This document shows, in pieces, positions 45,032 to 53,718 of a stretch of DNA of 64,000 nucleotides. A program made the position numbers and the translations under genes. The stretch is from Virgibacillus sp. SK37 (GTDB lineage: Bacteria; Bacillota; Bacilli; Bacillales; Amphibacillaceae). The notes beneath the pieces are model-generated. The model searched no databases, was not told the origin of the DNA, and was given only the letters and a program-made list of their open reading frames with translations. The stretch is from positions 853,911 to 917,910 of the forward strand of contig NZ_CP007161.1 in assembly GCF_000725285.1 (NCBI RefSeq), written 5' to 3'. Positions within the stretch are counted from its first letter, which is position 1; every line of letters begins with the position of its first letter.

Positions 45032-46177
45032 ATGGATATCAACAAACTTAAACAAGAAGTTATAGAATACAGCAAAGAAATAGGTATTGATAAAATTGGC
45101 TTTGCCTCCACAGATGTCTTTTCTGAATTAAAGGAGAGATTGAAAAGGCAGCAAGAGCTAGGTTATCAGTCAGGGTTTGAAAAAGGAAGCGTGGACGAAC
45201 GAACAGAACCAACCCGTTTGTTACCTGAAGCTCAATCCATTATTTCTATTGCACTTGCCTACCCTTCTCGAATGAAGGACGCCCCCAAAAGTACAAAGGA
45301 AGAACGTAGAGGAATCTTTGCACGTGCTTCATGGGGGGTAGATTACCATGTTGTTATGCGTGACAGATTGGATAGGCTTGCTGCTTTTCTTAAAGAAAAG
45401 GTGCCTGATGTAAGCAATAAGGTGATGGTAGATACCGGTGAACTGTCCGATCGTGCTGTTGCTGAACGAGCAGGCATTGGATTTAGTGGAAAAAATACTG
45501 CAATTATCACACCTGAATTTGGCTCCTTTGTCTATTTAGGAGAGTTGATCACAAATATTCCTTTTCTCCCTGATAGTCCTGTGGAGGATAGCTGTGGTGA
45601 ATGCACAAAATGTTTGGATGCTTGTCCAACAGGGGCTTTAGTGCAAGGAGGGCAGCTAAATGCACAGCGTTGTATTGCATTTCTCACTCAAACCAAAGAC
45701 TTTTTGCCTGATGAGTTTCGTACAAAAATTGGGAATAGAGTTTATGGCTGTGACACATGTCAGGTAGTCTGCCCCAAAAACAAAAAAGTAGATTTTCACC
45801 ATCATCCTGAATTTGAACCAGACCATGAAATAGCTAAGCCAAAACTTAAGCCGATGTTACGTATATCCAACCGCGAATTCAAAGAGACATTTGGCTCCAT
45901 TGCTGGTTCTTGGCGAGGCAAGAAGCCACTGCAAAGAAATGCATTAATTGCATTGGGGCATTATAAAGACATAACAGCAGTGGAAGAACTAATTGAAGTA
46001 ATGAAAACAGATCCGCGACCGGTAATACGCGGAACTGCTGCATGGTCCCTTGGTAAAATTGGAACGGAAAGAGCCTATACCGCAATTAATGATGCAATGA
46101 ATAAAGAAACAGATGAGCGAGTTATTTATGAAATGAAAAAGGGCCTTGCTTTTGAAAAAGAAGCCAGCAGGAATTAA
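45032..46177 (+). CDS. queG: epoxyqueuosine reductase
   Basis: The cobalamin-dependent, iron-sulfur enzyme that converts epoxyqueuosine to queuosine in tRNA. The 381-residue protein has the N-terminal QueG domain (EIGIDKIGFAS), Asp-containing MVDTGELSDRAVAERAGIG, and two 4Fe-4S cluster motifs, CGECTKCLDACPTGAL and CDTCQVVCPKN near residues 190 and 240. A C-terminal HEAT-like repeat region (EELIEVMKTDPRPVIRGTAAW) completes it, as in the Bacillus long form. AAGGAGGG precedes the ATG. ogt follows after 20 bases. Confidence 0.96.
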   Translation: MDINKLKQEVIEYSKEIGIDKIGFASTDVFSELKERLKRQQELGYQSGFEKGSVDERTEPTRLLPEAQSIISIALAYPSRMKDAPKSTKEERRGIFARASWGVDYHVVMRDRLDRLAAFLKEKVPDVSNKVMVDTGELSDRAVAERAGIGFSGKNTAIITPEFGSFVYLGELITNIPFLPDSPVEDSCGECTKCLDACPTGALVQGGQLNAQRCIAFLTQTKDFLPDEFRTKIGNRVYGCDTCQVVCPKNKKVDFHHHPEFEPDHEIAKPKLKPMLRISNREFKETFGSIAGSWRGKKPLQRNALIALGHYKDITAVEELIEVMKTDPRPVIRGTAAWSLGKIGTERAYTAINDAMNKETDERVIYEMKKGLAFEKEASRN

Positions 46178-46197
46178 TTAGGTGGGAGAGACTAATT

Positions 46198-46716
46198 ATG
46201 AATAAAATTACATTGTATTATGACGAAATGGAGTCACCAATAGGGACATTGCTGTTACTTAGTGATGGAGAAGCAATAGTTCGAATAGAGTATGGGAGCC
46301 TTGCTGACTTAGAAAGAAGATTATCAACCTGGGCCAAAAAATTTATGGGAGATCCCTATTTTGTTCATCAACCTGAATTAATTGCTCCTGCCAAGGAGGA
46401 GTTGGAGGCTTACTTTAAACATCAGAAGCAGACGTTTACTATTCCTTTTAAATTTTATGGGACCAGCTTTCAACAAAAGGTTTGGCAAGCACTGTATGAT
46501 CGTATTGAATACAAGGAGACCAAAACGTATAAAGAGATTGCAGAAATAATTGGTAACCCGAAAGCAGTAAGAGCGGTGGGAGGGGCAGTTAATAAGAATC
46601 CATTTTCGATTGTAGTTCCTTGTCATCGCGTAATTGGGGCGAACGGAAAGCTAGTTGGTTATAATGGCGGTCTGGATAAAAAGGAATATCTTCTTAAACA
46701 TGAAGCAGCAAATTGA
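46198..46716 (+). CDS. ogt: methylated-DNA--protein-cysteine methyltransferase
   Basis: Repairs O6-alkylguanine by transferring the alkyl group to its own cysteine. The 172 residues contain the C-terminal Ada/Ogt domain with the wing KTYKEIAEIIGNPKAVRAVGGA and the active-site IVVPCHRVIGANGKLVGYNGG near residue 140. The N domain is the short ribonuclease-like type. AGGTGGGAG lies ahead of the ATG. It is in line with queG and the amidase gene. Confidence 0.96.
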   Translation: MNKITLYYDEMESPIGTLLLLSDGEAIVRIEYGSLADLERRLSTWAKKFMGDPYFVHQPELIAPAKEELEAYFKHQKQTFTIPFKFYGTSFQQKVWQALYDRIEYKETKTYKEIAEIIGNPKAVRAVGGAVNKNPFSIVVPCHRVIGANGKLVGYNGGLDKKEYLLKHEAAN

Positions 46717-46737
46717 AATTAAGGCAATTTGACAAGC

Positions 46738-46768
46738 ATCCTCTCCATATATATTTAATGGAGGGGAT
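46738..46768 (+). promoter_or_regulatory. hairpin covering the amidase ribosome site
   Basis: An 11-bp stem ATCCTCTCCAT / ATGGAGGGGAT (one wobble) encloses the whole GGAGGGG ribosome site of the next gene and is followed by TTTTT. It can act as the ogt terminator or as a translational lock on the amidase. Confidence 0.65.
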
Positions 46769-46772
46769 TTTT

Positions 46773-47621
46773 ATGGAAAAAATTAAAAAGGAATGGCTGG
46801 ATTATTTCTTATCTGAAAAACAAACAACTGGTTGGTGGCAAAAAAAACGCAGCTTATGTAAAGAAAGAGATGCTGAAATTATTCGTATTCATGGGGATGG
46901 TCGGTTATATAAAGAGTTCTTTTTTGATAATAATCGTGTATACCACTACCTTGTCCATTTGTCATACCTCATTAAACAAGATGATTTTTTTTATCTGGAG
47001 GAGGAAATAACCCCGTATGAATTCCGTTATCATGATGGAGAGATAACTAATCATTATCCAATTCATTATGAACAACCTGAGAACCCTAGTATATTGCCTG
47101 AAGAGATACGTGGAGATGAGGTTTCTTTAGAAAGATTTACTTATGATCGTAACCAAGCTGTCCGCTATGCAGAGAGATGGTGGAATAGTTATAATCCTGC
47201 ATATAAAAAATTTGATGTGGATTGCACCAATTATGTTTCTCAGTGCTTATATGCTGGGGGTGCACCAATGAGGGGGGCGCCTTCAAGAGAAACGGGATGG
47301 TGGTACCAAAACGATAATTGGAGCTTTAGCTGGGCAGTGGCTCATTCATTACGATGGTATTTAAGTGGTTCTACTCAAGGGCTTCAAGGCACGGAAGTAG
47401 ATGATGCCTCTGAACTGCTCCCAGGTGATATCATTTGCTATGATTTTCAAGGTGATGGAAGGTGGGATCACAACACGATTGTTGTAACGAAGGATGCGTA
47501 TGGAATGCCATTGGTGAACGCCCATACAAATAATAGCCGGAACCGTTACTGGTCTTATGAGGATTCCGCAGCATGGACACCTGATATTAAGTATAAATTT
47601 TTCCGCATTGGTGACAAGTAA
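46773..47621 (+). CDS. amidase domain protein (Amidase_6 type)
   Basis: A 282-residue protein whose C-terminal half is the putative amidase domain found in Bacillaceae, with the catalytic-type Cys in FDVDCTNYVSQCLYAGG near residue 152 and His in GRWDHNTIVVTKD. The region YDRNQAVRYAERWWNSYNP just before it is the family entry motif. No signal peptide or membrane helix is present, so it is probably cytoplasmic. The substrate is unknown, perhaps a peptidoglycan or peptide amide. ATG 46773 has GGAGGGG six bases ahead; a longer frame back to ogt has no site. Confidence 0.85.
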   Translation: MEKIKKEWLDYFLSEKQTTGWWQKKRSLCKERDAEIIRIHGDGRLYKEFFFDNNRVYHYLVHLSYLIKQDDFFYLEEEITPYEFRYHDGEITNHYPIHYEQPENPSILPEEIRGDEVSLERFTYDRNQAVRYAERWWNSYNPAYKKFDVDCTNYVSQCLYAGGAPMRGAPSRETGWWYQNDNWSFSWAVAHSLRWYLSGSTQGLQGTEVDDASELLPGDIICYDFQGDGRWDHNTIVVTKDAYGMPLVNAHTNNSRNRYWSYEDSAAWTPDIKYKFFRIGDK

Positions 47622-47665
47622 GTGATATACTAAGACAGTACTAACAATGTAAGGAGATTAGAAAA

Positions 47666-48139
47666 GTGAGTTTACATGTCGTTCTATTTCAACCGGAAAT
47701 ACCCGCAAACACGGGAAATATTGCCAGAACTTGTTTAGCAACAGATACTACGCTTCATTTAGTCCATCCACTAGGATTTTCAACAGATGATAAAATGCTT
47801 CGTCGAGCTGGGTTGGATTATTGGAAGAATGTGGATATAGTGGAGCATAAGAACATAACGGAGCTTTACAACACATACCCTGAAGGGAAATATTATTATA
47901 TAGAAAATTTTGGCACCAAGCATTATACAGACTATGACTTTTCCAACAAAGAGGAAGACTTGTTTTTCGTCTTCGGCAGGGAGACAGATGGTATCCCTCT
48001 TCAATTATTAGAGGGAAAAGAAGAGCAATGTCTCCGTATCCATATGAATGATAAAGTACGGTCTTTAAATTTATCAAATACAGCTGCAATTATTATATAT
48101 GAAGTACTGCGCCAACAGGGTTTCCCAGATTTGATTTAA
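47666..48139 (+). CDS. trmL: tRNA (cytidine/uridine-34-2'-O)-methyltransferase
   Basis: A SPOUT-class methyltransferase that methylates the wobble ribose in certain leucine tRNAs. The 157 residues match B. subtilis CspR / E. coli YibK: FQPEIPANTGNIARTCLAT at the N terminus, FVFGRETDGIP in the middle, and the trefoil-knot segment VRSLNLSNTAAIIIYE. The start is GTG 47666, with AAGGAGATT upstream. It seems to be the last plus-strand gene before the peptide locus. Confidence 0.95.
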   Translation: MSLHVVLFQPEIPANTGNIARTCLATDTTLHLVHPLGFSTDDKMLRRAGLDYWKNVDIVEHKNITELYNTYPEGKYYYIENFGTKHYTDYDFSNKEEDLFFVFGRETDGIPLQLLEGKEEQCLRIHMNDKVRSLNLSNTAAIIIYEVLRQQGFPDLI

Positions 48140-48226
48140 TAAAAGTGACTCTACAGCAAATGTTATAATATTGGTAGAGAAACTCCTATTTTGAGTGCTA
48201 GATCAAATAGACTATTGCGCCATATG

Positions 48227-48260
48227 AAAAGCCGTGATGTACTATTACATCACGGCTTTT
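48227..48260. terminator. bidirectional terminator
   Basis: A perfect 15-bp stem AAAAGCCGTGATGTA / TACATCACGGCTTTT with loop CTAT, between trmL and the convergent peptide gene. Confidence 0.92.
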
Positions 48261-48275
48261 AGAATTAGATAATCA

Positions 48276-48377
48276 TTATTGGTTTTTCTTTGGGACTGCC
48301 GGCTTTGCTTCATAGCCGGAAGTGAAGGTTGAGATAATAAAAGTTAAAGCTACTCCCATCAGTAATGCCAATTTCAT
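48276..48377 (-). CDS. 33-residue putative secreted peptide (Phr-like architecture)
   Basis: The protein starts MKLALLMGVALTFIIS: one lysine, then a hydrophobic core of about 15 residues and the small-residue stretch TSG, which reads as a signal peptide. The remainder, YEAKPAVPKKNQ, is short, polar and basic. Size and layout recall precursors of Phr-type or other exported signalling peptides, but no Rap-like receptor gene is in the window and the ending does not match a known pheromone. AAAGGAGGAG lies seven bases ahead of the ATG. The unit has its own promoter, an inverted repeat over the -10 box, and a strong terminator 15 bases past the stop, which argues strongly that it is a real gene. 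Confidence 0.7.
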   Translation of the reverse strand: MKLALLMGVALTFIISTFTSGYEAKPAVPKKNQ

Positions 48378-48410
48378 GTAAAACTCCTCCTTTGTATGTA
48401 AAAGAACGAT

Positions 48411-48439
48411 TAGGTGTAATTATGTCCTTATTATACCTA
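48411..48439. promoter_or_regulatory. operator-like palindrome at the peptide-gene promoter
   Basis: TAGGTGTAAT (48411-48420) and ATTATACCTA (48430-48439) are inverted copies with one mismatch and a 9-base spacer. The upstream arm contains the -10 box, so a bound dimer would block transcription. Confidence 0.6.
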
Positions 48440-48458
48440 AATATTCGCTTTATGTGAA
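48430..48458 (-). promoter_or_regulatory. promoter of the peptide gene
   Basis: On the minus strand TTCACA (48453-48458), 17 bases, perfect TATAAT (48430-48435). The predicted start is near 48423, giving a leader of about 45 bases. Confidence 0.75.
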
Positions 48459-48530
48459 CCACAGAAATCCATTATTTTTTCTTACAGGATGTTTGAAAAA
48501 ACTTACAATAAAAATACTGGTAACATTATA

Positions 48531-48559
48531 TTGTTTAAGGTAATAAAATAGGGTATATT
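48531..48559 (+). promoter_or_regulatory. promoter of odhAB
   Basis: TTGTTT (48531-48536), 17 bases, TATATT (48554-48559). A second possible pair, TTACAA and TTATAT, overlaps it. Confidence 0.55.
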
Positions 48560-48654
48560 AGTTGATGAAGTCATTCGTCAGTTCTATAATGTAGATGGAT
48601 GTGAATAACCGTTACATAACGGATAACGCTAACTTCTAATGGGGGTATAAAAAC

Positions 48655-51520
48655 GTGGCACAGAATGTAGAATCTAATGAAAGATTCTGGGCAGAATTTC
48701 ATGGTCCTAACATGGGGTATGTTGAGGAACAATATGAGCTATACAAAGAGGACCCGAATCTTGTCGATCAATCTATTAAGCAAATGTTCGATCGGCATGG
48801 TGCTCCTGAATGGTTAACTAAACCTAGTAGCAGTGTGCAAGGAGAACCACAAGGAACCTCAATCAAGGATATAAAGAAGCTTACCTCAGCAATGAAACTT
48901 GTTGAGGCTATTCGTCGTTTTGGTCATCTAGAGGCGGATATTTATCCAGTTGGTCCTCAGGAAGAAAGAAAATCACCCTTAGTTGAACCGCAATCATACG
49001 GCTTAAGTGAGGATGATTTGACAAACATGCCAGCAGCTTGGTTATGGGAGAAAGCGCCAAGTAATGTTAAGAATGGCCTGGATGTTATTAAAGAATTGAA
49101 GAAGTATTATTCAGGAACAATTACTTTTGAATATGACCACATGAATAATGATGAGGAGCGCAAGTGGCTTCTTGATTTGATTGAAGCAGGGCATGCTCGT
49201 CTTGATCTATCAGATGAGGAGAAGAAGCAACTACTCGAACGACTTGCACATGTGGAAGGATTTGAAAGCTTCCTACAAAAAACATTTGTTGGTCAAAAGC
49301 GCTTTTCAATTGAGGGATTGGAATCTATGGTTCCGATGCTTGATCAGATTGTGAAATATGCTACGGAAGATAAAATTGAAAATATAATGATGGGAATGGC
49401 GCATCGCGGGCGTTTATCTGTACTCGCCCATGTCTTGGGAAAACCTTATGATAAAATTTTTTCCGAGTTTCACCATTCCCCTGATAAAGAGTTAATTCCT
49501 TCTGAAGGTTCTATGGGAATCAATTACGGTTGGACTGGAGATGTTAAATATCACTTCGGGGCAACTAGAGATGTTAAAGAAGGCGATGAGACGACAACAC
49601 GTATAACACTTGCCCATAACCCTTCTCACCTTGAGTTTGTGAACCCTGTAGTGGAAGGCTTTGCGCGTGCTGCACAGGATGATCGATCTCAAAAGGGATA
49701 CCCTAAAAGGGATTTGAATAAGGCATTTAGTGTACTTATCCATGGCGATGCTGCTTTTATTGGAGAAGGTGTTGTAGCAGAGACCTTGAATTTGAGTGGA
49801 TTACCTGGGTACTCAACAGGAGGTACGCTCCATATCATTGCAAACAACTTAGTAGGTTATACGACAAATCAAACAGATGGTCGTTCAACCAGATATGCAA
49901 GTGATTTAGCTAAAGGATTTGAAATACCAATCATCCATGTTAATGCAGATGATCCAATTGCTTGTATTTCAGCAATAAAAATTGCCTACGATTATCGTCA
50001 AAAGTTCAACAAAGACTTCTTGATTGATTTAGTAGGTTATCGCCGTTATGGTCATAATGAAATGGATGAACCACGAACTACACAACCAGCGCTTTATCAG
50101 AAGATTGATAAGCACCCAACTGTAGCAAATGTTTTTGCTGGAGTTTTAAGAGACAAAGGTGTTGTCGGGGAAGATACTTTCAAAAAAGTCCAAGAAGATG
50201 TGGAAGACCACCTACGGGGAATTTATGATAGTATGAAAGAAAATGAAGCGGGTGCAGTAGAAGTTCCAAACATGCCAAAAGTATTAGCAAATGGTTTAGA
50301 TGGATTTGAGACATCCGTAGATCTAGATACATTAAAAGCCCTAAATGAGGGATTATTGAAAAGACCTGAAGGCTTTAACGGCTTTAAAAAAATTGGAAAA
50401 GATTTTAACTCGTCGTAAAAACGTCTTGGAGGAAGGCAATAAAGCAGACTGGGGAGCTGGAGAGGCGTTAACTTATGCTTCCATTCTTCAGGATGGTATT
50501 CCGATTCGTTTGACTGGTCAAGACTCAGAGCGAGGAACTTTTGCTCATCGCCATCTTGTACTTCATGATGTGGAAACAAATGAAAAATATTGTCCAATGC
50601 ATGGTCTTGAACAAGCAAAAGCATCATTCGATATTCGAAACAGTCCTTTATCCGAAGCCGGTGTACTTGGCTTTGAATATGGCTATAGTGTGGAATCACC
50701 AAACACTCTAGTAATCTGGGAAGCGCAATTCGGAGATTTTGCCAATGCAGGTCAGGTAATTTTTGATCAGTTTATTTCGGCTTCTCGTGCCAAATGGGGC
50801 GAAAAATCAAACATGGTTATGTTGCTTCCACATGGATATGAAGGGCAAGGACCTGAACATTCAAGTGCTCGCTTGGAAAGATTCCTGCAAATGGCAGCAG
50901 AAAATAACTGGATTGTAGCAAATGTAACTTCTTCTGCTCAATTCTTCCATTTGATCCGTAGACAGGCAGCAATGCGAGGAAGAGAAGAAGCTAGACCTTT
51001 AATATTGATGACACCAAAAAGTTTATTGCGTAACCAGCGTGTAGCATCTGCGGCAGAAGAATTCACAAATGGCAAATTCCAGCCATTGCGATCTCAGCCA
51101 AATTTGAAGGTAAGTAAGAAGAATGCCAAAAGATTATTAATTGGTAGTGGGAAAGTGATGGTCGATATTGAAGATGCTATTGCTAATTCTGAAGAAAAGT
51201 TCGATTGGTTACGTGTGTTGCGACTTGAACAAATTTACCCATTCCCTAAAAAGGAACTAGAAAAAGAGATAAAAGAACTGCCTAATCTGGAAGAAATAGT
51301 TTGGGTACAGGAAGAACCAAAAAATATGGGGAGCTGGGATTTTGTAGATGATTATTTAAGAGATCTTTTACAAGAAAACCAGTCATTACGTTACATTGGA
51401 CGACCGGATCGTTCATCACCTGCTGTAGGTGTGCCAAATGTGCATAAAACAGAGCAAAATCAGATTGTACAACAAGCAATTAACCCGTCTAAAGGAGGAG
51501 ATTCCAGTGAAAGAAATTAA
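48655..51520 (+). pseudogene. odhA: 2-oxoglutarate dehydrogenase E1, frameshifted
   Basis: The thiamine-diphosphate E1 component of the 2-oxoglutarate dehydrogenase complex in the citric acid cycle. The first frame (48655-50418) holds the N-terminal ERFWAEFHGPN, GMAHRGRLSVLAHVLGKP and HGDAAFIGEGVVAETLNLSG. The second (from the A7 run to 51520) continues with RLTGQDSERGTFAHRH, VWEAQFGDFANAGQ and PHGYEGQGPEHSSARLERF. Together they give the usual 940 to 955 residues. At 50386-50392 a run of seven A shifts frame after GFNGFKK; with six A the text reads FKKLEKILTRR as in other Bacillaceae. No other lesion is seen. It is therefore a very recent frameshift, a sequencing error, or a slippage site. 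The start is GTG 48655 after GGGGG. odhB overlaps its end by 14 bases. Confidence 0.9.
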
Positions 51521-52820
51521 AATACCAGAGCTAGCCGAATCCATTACTGAAGGTACTATTGCAGAGTGGTTAGTCAAAGAAGGCGACAAAGTAGAAAAAG
51601 GTGATCCAGTAGTTGAATTGGAAACAGACAAGGTTAATGTCGAAGTGAACTCCGACTATGCGGGTGTCATCACTGAAATTGTTCAAGGTGAGGGTGAAGA
51701 CGTTGAAGTGGGAGATATTATTGCCAAGCTAGATGAAAATGGGGAAGCTGGCGCTGATTCTTCCAGCAATGAAGACTCAAAGGAAGAAAAGCAAGAAGAA
51801 CAAAAGGAAGAACCAAAAGAAGATAAGAAAAAAGAAGAAAAAGAAGAGAAAAAAGAAGAATCTAAAGTTGAGAACACAGAAGAAGCATCTAAGAAGGATC
51901 AGAATGACGACAAAAAAGGCGATGTAATTGCATCACCTGCAGCGAGAAAACGCGCCAGAGAACTTGGAATTGATTTAAGTACAGTCAGTTCACGTGATCC
52001 ACTAGGAAGGATTCGTCCAGAAGATGTAGATGCTGCAGCAAAAGGTACATCAGAGAAGAAAGAATCGAAGCCAGCTAAGAAAGAAGCACCAAAAACAGCA
52101 GAAAAAACAGAATTTGATAAGCCAGTAGAACGTGTGAAAATGTCACGTCGTCGTCAGACAATTGCAAAGCGTCTTGTTGAAGTACAACATGAAGCAGCTA
52201 TGCTTACTACATTTAACGAAGTTGACTTAACTAATGTAATGAAGCTTCGTAGTGAGAGAAAAGAAAAATTCATTGACAAGCATGGGGTAAAGCTTGGTTT
52301 TATGTCCTTCTTTACCAAAGCTGTTGTGGGCGCATTAAAAGAATTCCCATTATTAAATGCGGAAATTCAAGGTAACGAGCTTGTTCTGAAAAAATTCTAT
52401 GATATTGGTATTGCGGTATCTACCGATGATGGACTAGTAGTTCCAGTAGTACGTGATGCAGATCGTCTTGATTTTGCAGGCGTAGAACGTGAAATTGGAA
52501 ATCTCGGTAAAAAAGCACGTGATAAGAAATTAGCTATGGAAGACCTACAAGGTGGTTCATTCACAATTACTAATGGTGGTACATTTGGATCCATGCTATC
52601 TACCCCAATCCTGAACGCACCACAGGTTGGTATTTTAGGAATGCACAATATTCAAAAGCGTGCCATGGTGATGCCGGATGATACTATCGAAGTACGTCCG
52701 ATGATGTATTTAGCTCTTTCTTATGACCATCGAATCGTTGATGGCAAGGAAGCAGTACAGTTCCTAGTCAGAGTGAAGCAATTACTTGAAGACCCATATG
52801 ATCTTCTATTAGAAGGCTAA
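51507..52820 (+). CDS. odhB: dihydrolipoamide succinyltransferase (E2)
   Basis: E2 core of the 2-oxoglutarate dehydrogenase complex, 437 residues. The order is an N-terminal lipoyl domain with the lipoylated lysine in [11 protein letters not shown] (about residue 42), a long Lys/Glu-rich linker (about 85-140), a peripheral-subunit-binding domain ([15 protein letters not shown], then [11 protein letters not shown]), a second linker, and the catalytic domain with the active-site [13 protein letters not shown] near the end. I start it at GTG 51507, nine bases after AAAGGAGGAG; the frame extends further upstream inside odhA but without a site. It is translationally linked to odhA. Confidence 0.96.
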   Translation: MKEIKIPELAESITEGTIAEWLVKEGDKVEKGDPVVELETDKVNVEVNSDYAGVITEIVQGEGEDVEVGDIIAKLDENGEAGADSSSNEDSKEEKQEEQKEEPKEDKKKEEKEEKKEESKVENTEEASKKDQNDDKKGDVIASPAARKRARELGIDLSTVSSRDPLGRIRPEDVDAAAKGTSEKKESKPAKKEAPKTAEKTEFDKPVERVKMSRRRQTIAKRLVEVQHEAAMLTTFNEVDLTNVMKLRSERKEKFIDKHGVKLGFMSFFTKAVVGALKEFPLLNAEIQGNELVLKKFYDIGIAVSTDDGLVVPVVRDADRLDFAGVEREIGNLGKKARDKKLAMEDLQGGSFTITNGGTFGSMLSTPILNAPQVGILGMHNIQKRAMVMPDDTIEVRPMMYLALSYDHRIVDGKEAVQFLVRVKQLLEDPYDLLLEG

Positions 52821-52832
52821 TATATAATATGC

Positions 52833-52880
52833 AAAGCAACCGGAATCTGCCTGTAAAAGCAGATACCGGTTGCTTTTTTT
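52833..52880 (+). terminator. terminator of odhAB
   Basis: A long GC-rich stem (52833-52850 with 52859-52876, with one mismatch) and a run of T. Confidence 0.92.
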
Positions 52881-52980
52881 GTTCTAATATATATGTTGGA
52901 GTTATTCAATGATTCGGAAATAGATAAACTGCGACGTAACTTGTGGAGAATGGAGTAATTCATTTTACAGAGGAAGCACC

Positions 52981-53108
52981 CATTGATTTGCGTTTCAGGC
53001 GGACGCTTTCCGCCGGCATGGCCTCAGCCGCTTCCTCCGCTACGCTCCGTCCAGGGTCTTCGCCTCATGCTATTCCGGCAGGAGTCGCCGCCCTCCACTC
53101 CAATCAAT
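52981..53108 (-). repeat. GC-rich repeat, type 2, copy b (inverted)
   Basis: The reverse complement of the repeat at 42953-43080, from CATTGATTTGCG to CTCCAATCAATTT. Open frames over it are artefacts of its high GC content. Confidence 0.85.
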
Positions 53109-53174
53109 TTGTACATAGCACATTCTGGGTGTAGGCAGACGCAATTTTTCTTCCTAGGTATAATAGTAAATAGT

Positions 53175-53291
53175 AGCGAAGGAAAAATACGGAGACTCCT
53201 GGGGGAGATAAGGCATCGGTGAGACCCCGGAATGCGTAGCATGAGGAGGCTCATCAGCCGCCCCCGGAAAGCGCAGTATTTTTCCGTAGCG
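53175..53291 (-). repeat. GC-rich repeat, type 1, copy b (inverted)
   Basis: The reverse complement of the repeat at 42721-42840, from AGCGAAGGAAAA to TTTTCCGTAGCG. Apart from the two repeats and the nupC promoter, the 900 bases between odhB and nupC hold nothing I can support. Confidence 0.85.
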
Positions 53292-53635
53292 ATGTTATTT
53301 TAGCTATTTTATATTAATTGGGAAATAAGTTTTCTCTACTGCGCAGTTCTCTCCAACTATGAATGAACAAAATACGGTTATACCTCAACCTTTGCAGTAG
53401 AACTCTTTTTCTAAAACTACAATATCTGTTGGTTTAAGCAATTCCTAGATATAATAAAAGAATAATTAGCTATAATTTTAAAAAGTCAATCGGAAGGCCC
53501 CTGAAAAAAGTACTGTATTTGTAGACTTGTTAGGTGTATGTAAACAAATAAAATTTCAATCGAATTTCTATGTTAAAAAGGCGCAAAGTAGGGAATTGAT
53601 AAGATGTTAAAGAAATTTACAGAAAAAACTTTCAC

Positions 53636-53669
53636 TTGAAAGACGTCTGACAACTTGCTACAATTGTCA
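53636..53669 (+). promoter_or_regulatory. nupC promoter with overlapping palindrome
   Basis: TTGAAA (53636-53641), 17 bases, TACAAT (53659-53664). TGACAA (53648-53653) and TTGTCA (53664-53669) are perfect inverted repeats around the -10 box, a plausible repressor site. Confidence 0.7.
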
Positions 53670-53718
53670 TAGAAAGTAGAAATGAAAACATTTACAAAAA
53701 ATAAGGGAGGCTAATTCC

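Noticed and set aside
51733-51927. A 64-residue Lys-rich frame inside odhB.
   Set aside because: It is the frame shadow of the Lys/Glu-rich linker of the E2 protein.
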